A program made the translations under genes and the position numbers. Under the pieces are notes generated by a model. It was given only the letters and a program-made list of their open reading frames with translations, searched no databases and was not told the DNA's origin. Source: an uncultured Parabacteroides sp. (GTDB lineage Bacteria; Bacteroidota; Bacteroidia; Bacteroidales; Tannerellaceae). Taken from it: 64,000 bases of DNA. Positions within the stretch are counted from its first letter, which is position 1. Each line of letters starts with the position of its first letter. Location: NCBI GenBank assembly GCA_944325345.1, contig CALUZV010000001.1, positions 1-64,000 of the forward strand, given 5' to 3'. Shown piece after piece: positions 29,107-37,316 of the stretch.

Positions 29107-29114
29107 TACCTTTG
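29107..29114 (+). promoter_or_regulatory. Promoter -7 element for the SMP-30/rnr operon
   Basis: TACCTTTG, an exact TAnnTTTG match 31 bp before the ATG at 29146. It rules out the longer frame beginning at 29029. Confidence 0.7.
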
Positions 29115-29145
29115 TACGCATTGCATTTATACGCATTTTACGAAT

Positions 29146-30111
29146 ATGAAAAACGGGATAAACAACTATCTATGCCTTCTGCTTTTCGCAACGACCCTGC
29201 TGGGATGCAGCAAGAGCATCGAGATGACAGCCGAACTTTCGCTGCAAGCGGAAGCGACTACGGGCGAAGGAGCCATTTGGCATCCGGAGCGGGAATCACT
29301 CTTTTGGGTCGATATTGAAGGTTGCAAACTCTACGAATACGCTCCCGAGCGACAAAACTGCCGGGAATGGACGTTCGACCGCATGGTCTCGACCGTCGTC
29401 CCCGAATCGGACTCGACCGTCGTCGTCGCATTGCAAAATCAGATTGTCCGGCTCAACTTATTTACGAACCAGCGGACGACTATCGCGCCAATCCCGGACG
29501 AAAACGGGAAACTCCGATGCAACGACGGAAAATGCGATACCGAAGGCCGGCTCTGGGTAGGGACGATGGGATTCGGTGCGCCCGAAGGGGCTGCCTCGCT
29601 TTATTGTGTTTGGCCGGATGGTACGGTTCAAGAGAAGTTGGACGAAGTAACGATTTCCAATGGTATCGTATGGTCGCCGACAAACCGCTTTATGTATTAT
29701 AATGATACGCCGACGAACCGTATCGCACGCTATCGCTACGATGCAGACAGAGCAGAGATTCTTTTTGATGGCGTCGCTTTGGATATTCCCCGAGGGACTG
29801 GTTCTCCTGACGGCATGACAATCGATGCGGACGGGAATCTCTGGGTGGCCCAATGGGGCGGTGCGGGAGTTTATTGCTACAATCCTTATTCCGGCGAATT
29901 ATTGGCGAAGATAAATGTGCCGGCTCCGAATGTGGCTTCTTGTGCGTTCGGCGGACCGAACTTGGAATGGCTCTATATTACGACGGCGCGGGCCGGACTG
30001 AGCGAGGAGCAATTGAAGCAATATCCCTTGAGCGGAAGCGTCTTCGTCTGCAAACCGGGTGTAAAAGGCGTAAGAGCGAATTATTTCGGAACCCAAGAAA
30101 AAAAGAAGTAG
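29146..30111 (+). CDS. SMP-30/gluconolactonase-like lipoprotein
   Basis: A 321-residue exported lipoprotein (lipobox LLGC) with a six-bladed beta-propeller of the SMP-30/gluconolaconase/LRE family, which hydrolyses sugar lactones using a bound divalent metal. Candidate ligands lie in LFWVDIEG (Glu), TISNGIVWSPTNRFMYYNDT (Asn/Asp) and SPDGMTIDADGN (Asp). The substrate is not known. rnr follows after 4 bp, which suggests co-transcription without an obvious functional link. Confidence 0.9.
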   Translation: MKNGINNYLCLLLFATTLLGCSKSIEMTAELSLQAEATTGEGAIWHPERESLFWVDIEGCKLYEYAPERQNCREWTFDRMVSTVVPESDSTVVVALQNQIVRLNLFTNQRTTIAPIPDENGKLRCNDGKCDTEGRLWVGTMGFGAPEGAASLYCVWPDGTVQEKLDEVTISNGIVWSPTNRFMYYNDTPTNRIARYRYDADRAEILFDGVALDIPRGTGSPDGMTIDADGNLWVAQWGGAGVYCYNPYSGELLAKINVPAPNVASCAFGGPNLEWLYITTARAGLSEEQLKQYPLSGSVFVCKPGVKGVRANYFGTQEKKK

Positions 30112-30115
30112 TATT

Positions 30116-32287
30116 ATGACAAAGAAAGGTAAAAAGGATAAGAAAGAGAAAAAAGACAAGAAGGGCGGAAGCAAACGGATAAAAAAGGACGTGATGATGA
30201 ATCGCATCGTCTCGCTTTTCCAGTCTTCGCCCCGCGAAATTCTTAATTACAAACAAGTAAGCAAACTGATTGGTGTCGAGACGCAAGTCCAGAAGCTCCA
30301 AGTCGCCAGCCTGCTCCGCGAGCTCGCCGACGTGGGCTTTATCGTTGAGACAGACCTTGGTCGCTATCGGCTGAATGCCTTGGGCAATGTCGCTGTCGGC
30401 ACCTTCGTCCGCCGGAGCAACGGGAAGAATTCCTTCATTCCGGAGGATGGTTCGACGCCTATCTTCGTTGCCGAGCGTAACTCCGGTCATGCCATGGATG
30501 GCGACAAGGTGAAGGTTCAGTTATTTGCCAAGCGCAAAGGCAAAGAGCCGGAAGGCGAGGTTATCGAGGTCTTGGAAAGCAAGGAACGGGTCTTCGTGGG
30601 CAAGCTCCAGGTGTTGAAGGGCTTCGCTTTCTTAGTTACTGAGAATAAAACCCTGGCCAACGACATCTTCATTCCGAAGGACAAGCTGAAAGGCGGAAAG
30701 AATGGCGACAAAGCGATTGTCCGCATCGTCGAATGGCCGGAAGACGCCAAAAACCCGCTGGGCGAGGTCATCGATATCTTGGGCAAAGCCGGACAGAACA
30801 ACGCCGAGATGCACGCCATCCTCGCCGAGTTCGGCTTACCTTATATATATCCGCAAAACGTGGAGAAGGCAGCGAACCGCATTTCCGATGTCATCAGCCC
30901 GGAAGAAATCGCCCGCCGCGAGGATTTCCGTCAGGTCTTGACGTTTACCATCGACCCGAAGGATGCGAAGGACTTCGACGACGCGCTTTCCGCTCGAAAA
31001 CTGGAGAATGGGAATTGGGAGGTCGGTGTCCACATCGCCGACGTTACGCACTACGTCCACGCCGAGAGCGTCATCGACCGAGAGGCTTTCAACCGTGCGA
31101 CCTCCGTTTATCTGGTGGACCGCACGATTCCGATGCTGCCCGAACGTCTCTGCAACCAAATCTGCTCGTTGAGGCCGAACGAGGAAAAACTCTGCTTCTC
31201 TACTATCTTCGAGATGGATAACAAAGCGAATGTCATCAACTCGCGCATTTGCCGGACAGTCATCAAGAGCGACCGCCGCTTCACCTACGAGGAGGCACAG
31301 GAAGTCATCGAAACCGGCGAGGGCGATTGCAAAGAGGCTATTCTCGCCCTCAACGACTTGGCGAAACAGCTTCGCGACCGTCGCTTCCGCAACGGCGCCA
31401 TCAACTTCGAGCGTTACGAGGTGAAATTTGAAATCGACGAGCAGGGCAAGCCTTTGCGCGTCTATTTCAAGGAATCGAAAGAGGCGAATAAGTTGATTGA
31501 GGAGTTCATGCTCCTTGCCAACCGCACCGTAGCAGAATTTGTCGGTTGTCCGCCAAAGGGCAAGACGAAAAAGACCTTCGTCTATCGTATCCATGAACTC
31601 CCCGACCCGGACAAGATGCAGAACTTCGCCACCTTCATCCGCCGCTTCGGATATAACTTGAAGACCGAGGGTACGAAGACGGATGTTTCCAAAGGCATCA
31701 ACCACTTGCTCGATACCGTCCAGGGCAAACCGGAAGAGAATCTAATCGAGACCGTGGCTATCCGCGCTATGCAAAAGGCAAAATATTCGACTGACAACGT
31801 GGGACACTACGGTTTGGCGTTCAACTACTACACCCACTTCACTTCCCCCATCCGCCGCTATCCGGACATGATGGTGCATCGCTTGCTGGAACGTTATCTG
31901 GCTGGCGGGCGCAGCGTTATCAAGAAAAAATACGAGGAGATGTGTGAGCACTGTTCGTCGATGGAACAGGTAGCTGCCAACGCCGAGCGGGCTTCGATCA
32001 AGTATAAGCAGGTTGAATTTATGAGTGATAAGCTCGGAAAGGTTTACGACGGCGTCATCTCGGGCGTTACGGAGTGGGGCTTGTATGTGGAACTGAACGA
32101 AAACAAATGCGAAGGCTTGGTTCCGATGCGCGACCTCGACGACGACTTCTACGAGTTTGACGAAAAGAATTACTGTCTCATCGGCCGCCGTTCCAAACGG
32201 CAATACCGACTGGGCGACCCCCTCACGATTCGTGTTGCCCAAGCCAACCTCGAACGGAAGCAACTGGATTTTCAGCTTGTTGAATAA
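30116..32287 (+). CDS. rnr: Ribonuclease R
   Basis: Processive 3'-5' exoribonuclease of the RNB family that degrades structured RNA. The 723-residue protein opens with a lysine-rich tail (MTKKGKKDKKEKKDKKGG), then a winged-helix-like segment, cold-shock domains, and the RNB core with IDPKDAKDFDDALSARKL, whose aspartates bind catalytic magnesium, and NYYTHFTSPIRRYPD. It ends in an S1 domain (YDGVISGVTEWGLYVELNEN). The start is 4 bp after the SMP-30 gene; a strong terminator follows at 32326. Confidence 0.96.
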   Translation: MTKKGKKDKKEKKDKKGGSKRIKKDVMMNRIVSLFQSSPREILNYKQVSKLIGVETQVQKLQVASLLRELADVGFIVETDLGRYRLNALGNVAVGTFVRRSNGKNSFIPEDGSTPIFVAERNSGHAMDGDKVKVQLFAKRKGKEPEGEVIEVLESKERVFVGKLQVLKGFAFLVTENKTLANDIFIPKDKLKGGKNGDKAIVRIVEWPEDAKNPLGEVIDILGKAGQNNAEMHAILAEFGLPYIYPQNVEKAANRISDVISPEEIARREDFRQVLTFTIDPKDAKDFDDALSARKLENGNWEVGVHIADVTHYVHAESVIDREAFNRATSVYLVDRTIPMLPERLCNQICSLRPNEEKLCFSTIFEMDNKANVINSRICRTVIKSDRRFTYEEAQEVIETGEGDCKEAILALNDLAKQLRDRRFRNGAINFERYEVKFEIDEQGKPLRVYFKESKEANKLIEEFMLLANRTVAEFVGCPPKGKTKKTFVYRIHELPDPDKMQNFATFIRRFGYNLKTEGTKTDVSKGINHLLDTVQGKPEENLIETVAIRAMQKAKYSTDNVGHYGLAFNYYTHFTSPIRRYPDMMVHRLLERYLAGGRSVIKKKYEEMCEHCSSMEQVAANAERASIKYKQVEFMSDKLGKVYDGVISGVTEWGLYVELNENKCEGLVPMRDLDDDFYEFDEKNYCLIGRRSKRQYRLGDPLTIRVAQANLERKQLDFQLVE

Positions 32288-32325
32288 AAAGACAAACCTC
32301 TATCACTTACTATTTCATCCATTCT

Positions 32326-32358
32326 GAGAGGGACGTATTCTTGCGTCCCTCTCTTTTT
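32326..32358 (+). terminator. Terminator of rnr
   Basis: GAGAGGGACG (32326-32335) pairs with CGTCCCTCTC (32344-32353) and is followed by T5. Confidence 0.9.
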
Positions 32359-32370
32359 CTTTTATACAAT

Positions 32371-32548
32371 AATGGCCAGAAAAACGATCCTTTTTTCTGG
32401 CCACGTTTGGCCTCGATTTTATGTTTTGCAACATAAAAGCTAAAATTCTTAGAACGAAATGTTTGCGTATTTAAATTTTTGCCTAATTTTGCTGCCGGAA
32501 CCCGCAAAAACGTGGCCAGAAAAAAGGATGGTATTTTTTGGCCATTTC
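32371..32548. repeat. Inverted repeat pair F (TGGCCAGAAAAA arms)
   Basis: A unit of about 38 bp, AATGGCCAGAAAAACGATCC followed by TTTTTTCTGGCCACGTTT (32371-32409), returns in inverted orientation at about 32509-32548. Between the arms is a further palindrome TTTTATGTTttGCAACATAAAA. Each arm is itself palindromic (TGGCCA.../...TGGCCA). This fills most of the 350-bp gap between rnr and the VWA gene. Confidence 0.8.
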
Positions 32549-32638
32549 ACAAATGATGATAACCGAGTTGATGACAGAGGGTAACAAAATATTTGATTCA
32601 CACTATATTATTAATTACTATTTAAAACAGATTTTCTT

Positions 32639-34378
32639 ATGAAAGTAAAAAATTTTCTAGTATGGGTATTGTTGCTAATATGCACAGTATCTTGTAAGTA
32701 TGACGATGGTGAAATCTGGGATAAAGTCAATTCTCTGGATGATCGTCTAACCGCAATTGAAGGGCAATTGAACCAACTCAACTCGGACATCGAATCTGTA
32801 AGTACAATTGCTAATGCAGTACAAAACAATGTGTTTGTTTCTAAAGTTGAAGAGACCTCCGAGGGCTATCGCATCAGCTTCACGGATGGAAAGAGCATCA
32901 CTGTCGGTAAAGGTGGCTCGGCAGATGCCTCAACGCCTATCATCGGTGTCGATGAAGAAAATGGCGTGTATTATTGGACACAAACAGTCAATGGCAACAC
33001 TTCTTGGCTGACCGATGCCACGGGCAATAAAATCCCCGTCAGCGGTGCGCAAGCTGTTACACCGAGATTGAAAGTAAGCGCCGACGGTTTCTGGATGGTT
33101 AGTTACGACAACGGCGTGAACTTCGAACAAATGCTGGATGAAAACGGCAATCCTGTTAAGGCTGTCGGTGAAGATGGCGAGGATGGTGCAGACGGCGTTT
33201 CCGGAGGCTCCGGCGAATCTTGGTTCGATAATGTTTACTATAACGAAGCCAACGGCACCTTGGTTTTGGTTTACGGCGGCCAAGAATTTGAATTGCAAGT
33301 TGTTCCAGACACGGGCGTGCCTTCCGACGAGATGGCGGAAAAAGCTCCAAAGATTGAAGAAGGAAGAAAAGACGTCAAAATCCCAAACTTCTCTACATTT
33401 ATTGAAGAAGGAAGCAACGGTCGTGTCATGCGTATGAGTTTGACCGGTCTTCAACTTCCGGACAAGGAATGGATGGATCTCTATGGTACGGGTGATACTC
33501 GTCAAAATGTTTGGCTCGAAATTGACGGACAGCCCAAAGGTATCGCGGTTATCAACAGCACTGAAACACAAACCAGAGCATTTAACATTTCTAAAGCGCA
33601 GGCCGACGTTGTTTTCTTAGTGGACAATTCCGGCAGTATGAGCGAAGAGGCTGATGCCGTAGCCAACGAGATTTTGTCATGGTCGCAAACGTTAGCCGGT
33701 ACGATGGATGTACAATTTGGTTGCGTCGGTATCGATCATAGCTACATCAATGGAGCTATTGATATCACGTCTGTGGAGAACTTAAGTGATTATCTGAACC
33801 GCGACGGACTTTACGGAACTGCCCGCACAAGAGGATACGTAGATACTCAGCTTGAAACTTCCGCCCAAACTTATAACAACGCCGGCGGCGAATGCGGAGG
33901 CATTATGTTGCATTTCGCGGACCGGCATTTCAAATTCCGGCCGGGTGCAAACCGTATCTACATCTATTTCACGGATGAACCGAATCAGCCGGGCGGAATC
34001 GAAGAATGGTCTGTTCTCACCGTTAATCCGGAATCGTCTTACTATGTTTGGAATACAAGCAAAGGTACGATTCACACTGTCTTTAGCGATATGAACAACT
34101 ACTTGCCAGACAGCTATAATTGGGTAGATTTCTTCAATGAAGATCCTCGTTTGTTCGCAACTTATACAGGTGGTACATTGATAGAGACTACTGGAGACTT
34201 CAACATTACCCTCGACGAACTCCCCGTAACAGGAGCTATTACAAATTCTTACATTATTCGCTTTAATGTAACTCCAGATCTGCTTTCCGGAACACATACG
34301 GTTAAGATTACTATCTACGACGAAAAAGGCAACATCCAAGCTGAAAGAACTTGGGAGAATGTTTCTTTCTCTGTCTAA
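32639..34378 (+). CDS. VWA-domain lipoprotein with DUF4988-like N terminus
   Basis: A 579-residue lipoprotein (lipobox TVSC, Cys about 20). Residues about 22-60 form a short coiled coil (DKVNSLDDRLTAIEGQLNQL) as in DUF4988 proteins, followed by a module on variable repeats of a Gly/Ser/Asp-rich type (DGEDGADGVSGGSG near 180). A von Willebrand factor A domain starts near residue 321 with the metal-binding motif VFLVDNSGSMSEEAD. A beta-sandwich closes the protein. VWA domains usually bind proteins or matrix through magnesium, so an adhesive surface role is likely. No neighbour explains its partner; rnr ends upstream and a terminator follows. Confidence 0.85.
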   Translation: MKVKNFLVWVLLLICTVSCKYDDGEIWDKVNSLDDRLTAIEGQLNQLNSDIESVSTIANAVQNNVFVSKVEETSEGYRISFTDGKSITVGKGGSADASTPIIGVDEENGVYYWTQTVNGNTSWLTDATGNKIPVSGAQAVTPRLKVSADGFWMVSYDNGVNFEQMLDENGNPVKAVGEDGEDGADGVSGGSGESWFDNVYYNEANGTLVLVYGGQEFELQVVPDTGVPSDEMAEKAPKIEEGRKDVKIPNFSTFIEEGSNGRVMRMSLTGLQLPDKEWMDLYGTGDTRQNVWLEIDGQPKGIAVINSTETQTRAFNISKAQADVVFLVDNSGSMSEEADAVANEILSWSQTLAGTMDVQFGCVGIDHSYINGAIDITSVENLSDYLNRDGLYGTARTRGYVDTQLETSAQTYNNAGGECGGIMLHFADRHFKFRPGANRIYIYFTDEPNQPGGIEEWSVLTVNPESSYYVWNTSKGTIHTVFSDMNNYLPDSYNWVDFFNEDPRLFATYTGGTLIETTGDFNITLDELPVTGAITNSYIIRFNVTPDLLSGTHTVKITIYDEKGNIQAERTWENVSFSV

Positions 34379-34384
34379 CTGAAA

Positions 34385-34420
34385 AAAGGCTGCCCCCAGT
34401 TCGGGAGCAGCCTTTCCTTT
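34385..34420. terminator. Bidirectional terminator
   Basis: AAAGGCTGC (34385-34393) pairs with GCAGCCTTT (34407-34415), with A and T runs outside on both sides. It serves the convergent VWA and aminotransferase genes. Confidence 0.85.
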
Positions 34421-34437
34421 TATCCAAACCAAGGGGT

Positions 34438-35628
34438 TTACTTCAACGCCGCCAGCGCTTCCTTCACCCTCCGCATCGCCTCTACGATATTCTCGTCAGA
34501 CGTTGCATAGCTCATTCGGATGCACTCCGGCGCACCGAACGCGGCTCCACCGACGCAAGCGACGTGGCCTACTTCCAAGAGATACATCGCCAGGTCTGCG
34601 GCGTTCTTGATGACGCGGTCGCCGTTGGCTTTTCCGAAATAAGAACTGCACTTCGGGAAGAGGTAGAACGCGCCCTCGGGATTGTTCACTTCGAGGCCCG
34701 GAATTTCCTTCGCCAGCTTCACGATGAGGTCGCGACGGCGTTGGAATGCCTGGCGCATCTCTTCGACCGGCTGCTGCGTTCCCGTATAGGCTGCCTCGGC
34801 TGCTTTCTGCGAAACGGAGCACGGACCCGACGTATATTGTCCCTGCAATTTATTGACTGCCTTAACAATCCATTCTGGACCGGCGATGAAACCGATTCTC
34901 CAGCCGGTCATCGCGTATGCCTTGGAAACACCGTTTACAATCACCACGCGGTCCTTGATTTCCGGGAATTGGGCGATGCTTTCGTGCTTTCCGATATAAT
35001 TAATGTGTTCGTAAATCTCGTCGGCGATGACGTAAACCTGCGGATGCTTTGCCAACACCGCTGCCAGTCCTGCCAACTCCTCACGGCTGTAAACCGAGCC
35101 GGTTGGGTTCGACGGCGAGCAGAGAATCAACAATTTAGTCTTCGGCGTAATGGCTGCCTCCAGCTGAGCGGGTGTTATCTTGAAATCCTGCTCAATACCG
35201 GCTGCCACGCTGACGGGCGTCCCGTCGGCCAGCTTCACCATCTCCGGGTAGCTCACCCAGTAGGGGGCGGGGATGATCACCTCGTCGCCAGCGTTTACCA
35301 AAGCCATAATCGTGTTGCACACAGACTGTTTGGCACCGTTGGCGCACGAAATCTGCGCAGCCGTGTACTCCAGTCCGTTTTCCTTTTTCAGTTTCTCCAC
35401 AATCGCGTTGCGCAGCGCGGGGTAACCGGCCACGGGCGAATACCGCGAGTAATTCTCGTCGATAGCCTGTTTAGCGGCTTCCTTGATGTGGTCAGGCGTG
35501 TTGAAATCGGGTTCCCCCACGCTCATGTTAATAATATCGATTCCTTGAGCTTTTAATTCGCTGCTCTTCTGCGACATTGCCAGCGTCTCTGACGGCGACA
35601 AACGATTTAAACGTGCTGATAATTCCAT
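34438..35628 (-). CDS. Pyridoxal phosphate-dependent aminotransferase (aspartate aminotransferase type)
   Basis: A 396-residue class I fold aminotransferase. It starts MELSARLNRLSPSETLAMSQ, typical of the aspartate aminotransferase Ib group. The PLP lysine is in VNGVSKAYAMTGWRIGF; others are SCANGAKQ, PSNPTGSVYS and the substrate Arg near the end (CIRMSYATS). Expected reaction: transfer of the amino group between aspartate and 2-oxoglutarate; related prephenate or aromatic activity is possible. Open reading upstream to 35787 runs into palindromic array G and is not coding. Confidence 0.93.
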   Translation of the reverse strand: MELSARLNRLSPSETLAMSQKSSELKAQGIDIINMSVGEPDFNTPDHIKEAAKQAIDENYSRYSPVAGYPALRNAIVEKLKKENGLEYTAAQISCANGAKQSVCNTIMALVNAGDEVIIPAPYWVSYPEMVKLADGTPVSVAAGIEQDFKITPAQLEAAITPKTKLLILCSPSNPTGSVYSREELAGLAAVLAKHPQVYVIADEIYEHINYIGKHESIAQFPEIKDRVVIVNGVSKAYAMTGWRIGFIAGPEWIVKAVNKLQGQYTSGPCSVSQKAAEAAYTGTQQPVEEMRQAFQRRRDLIVKLAKEIPGLEVNNPEGAFYLFPKCSSYFGKANGDRVIKNAADLAMYLLEVGHVACVGGAAFGAPECIRMSYATSDENIVEAMRRVKEALAALK

Positions 35629-35675
35629 ATTCTTTTCTCTGTTAAAAAATACTTTATCTCTTATTTCAAAAAGCG

Positions 35676-36082
35676 GAATCGCGAGATTCCGAGGCCAAAA
35701 ATCAGTTTTGGAGTCGTCGTCTCGAAATTCTTCCGCTAAAAACCAGTTTTGAAGGCCGGAAAAAGTTTGGAAACCTTCAAAAATCATTTTTCGGGCTTTC
35801 CAAACTGTGAGAAACCTCTAAAAATCATTTTTTGAACTTTCCAACATGTTGGAAACCTTCAAAAATCATTTTTGGGACTTTCCAAACCTTACGAAACCTC
35901 CAAAAATCATTTTTCAAGCTTTCGTAACGTTATGAAACCTCCAAAAGTCATTTTTCAGACTTTCGTAACGTTACGAAACCTCCAAAAGTCATTTTTCAGA
36001 CTTTCGTAACGTTACGAAACGGCCAAAAATCATTTTTCAAGCTTTCGTAACGTTACGCCGCCTCCAAAAACGGGTTTTGAAA
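35676..36082. repeat. Palindromic array G (TTTCGTAACGTTACGAAA units)
   Basis: About ten units with a 41-bp period. Seven share the phrase AAAA(A/G)TCATTTTT, at about 35781, 35822, 35863, 35904, 35945, 35986 and 36027. Palindrome cores are TTTCGTAACGTTACGAAA in later units and TTTCCAACATGTTGGAAA in an earlier one; both are perfect dyads of different sequence. Two units are mixed, with the left half of one and the right half of the other. The outermost units are degenerate. The array fills the gap between ribBA and the aminotransferase, both on the minus strand. Confidence 0.9.
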
Positions 36083-36089
36083 GCGTTTT

Positions 36090-37304
36090 TTACTTCACAT
36101 TATGCAACGTATGCCCCATACGGTCCTTCTTCGTCCGGAGGTAGAACTCGTTGAACTGGTTGGGAGTTACCTCGATGGGGACGTTCTCGACCACCGAAAG
36201 ACCATACGCCTCGAGGCCGACACGCTTCACCGGATTGTTGGTCATCAGGCGCATCTTCGTGATACCCAGGTGGCGGAGGATTTGGGCGCCGACACCATAG
36301 TCGCGCTCGTCGGCCTGATGTCCGAGGCAGATATTCGCCTCGATGGTGTCCATGCCGTGCTCCTGGAGTTTGTACGCCTTCATCTTCTCCATCAGACCGA
36401 TTCCGCGGCCTTCCTGATTGAGATAGACAACCGCCCCGCGACCTTCGGCCTCGATTTTCCGCAAAGCCTTGTGCAACTGCTCGCCGCAATCGCAGCGCAG
36501 CGAGCCGAAGATGTCGCCCGTCGCACAGGAAGAATGGACGCGGACCAGCACCGGCTCGGGACCGCTGACGTCGCCCTTGATGATGGCGATGTGCTCCAAT
36601 CCGTTGCTTTTCTGGCGGAACGGGATGAGGCGGAAGTGCCCGTACTCGGTGGGCATGTCCACTTCCTCGCCCGGCTCCACGATGGATTCCTGCTTCAGGC
36701 GGTAGGCAATCAAATCGGCGATAGAGACGAGTTTGATGTGATATTCGTCGGCCATCTTGCGCAGCTCCGGGAGACGCGCCATCGTGCCGTCGTCGTTCAT
36801 AATTTCCATCAGGGCAGCCGCAGGATAGAGACCCGCCAAGCGCGCGAGGTCGATGCTGGCCTCCGTATGCCCTGCCCGGCGCAAAACACCCTTGTCCTGG
36901 GCGTAGAGCGGGTTGATATGTCCCGGACGGCCAAAAGTTTCCGGCTTCGAGGCGGGGTCGGCCAGCGCGAGGATAGTCGCCGCGCGGTCGGCAGCAGAGA
37001 CACCCGTCGAACAACCTTCGAGCTTGTCGATGGTTACGGTAAAAGGCGTACCGAGGACAGAAGTATTGTTGCTCACCTGGTGCGGCAAGTCAAGCTCTTC
37101 GCAACGCGACATCGTGATCGGCGCGCAGAGGACGCCGCGGGCGTGCTTCAACATGAAGTTTATCTTCTCGGGCGTTACCTTTTCGGCGGCGATGATGAGG
37201 TCGCCTTCGTTCTCGCGGTCTTCGTCATCGACTACGATAACAAACTTGCCTTCCGCGAAATCCCGGATAGCTTCTTCGATAGAATCCAATTTGATAGTGC
37301 TCAT
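36090..37304 (-). CDS. ribBA: Bifunctional 3,4-DHBP synthase / GTP cyclohydrolase II
   Basis: Riboflavin pathway enzyme making both precursors: 3,4-dihydroxy-2-butanone 4-phosphate from ribulose 5-phosphate, and the pyrimidine from GTP. The 404-residue length suits a full RibBA. The N-terminal half has [13 protein letters not shown] and [14 protein letters not shown]. The C-terminal RibA half has the zinc cysteines in [17 protein letters not shown] and the NQEGRGIGL loop. It starts 12 bp downstream of the LptF/G gene and probably shares its promoter. Confidence 0.97.
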   Translation of the reverse strand: MSTIKLDSIEEAIRDFAEGKFVIVVDDEDRENEGDLIIAAEKVTPEKINFMLKHARGVLCAPITMSRCEELDLPHQVSNNTSVLGTPFTVTIDKLEGCSTGVSAADRAATILALADPASKPETFGRPGHINPLYAQDKGVLRRAGHTEASIDLARLAGLYPAAALMEIMNDDGTMARLPELRKMADEYHIKLVSIADLIAYRLKQESIVEPGEEVDMPTEYGHFRLIPFRQKSNGLEHIAIIKGDVSGPEPVLVRVHSSCATGDIFGSLRCDCGEQLHKALRKIEAEGRGAVVYLNQEGRGIGLMEKMKAYKLQEHGMDTIEANICLGHQADERDYGVGAQILRHLGITKMRLMTNNPVKRVGLEAYGLSVVENVPIEVTPNQFNEFYLRTKKDRMGHTLHNVK

Positions 37305-37316
37305 ATAGTCGAGTAT

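Noticed and set aside
32371..32548. Insertion sequence with terminal inverted repeats
   Set aside because: There is no transposase ORF and no visible target duplication; the arms match the window's other repeat units in length.
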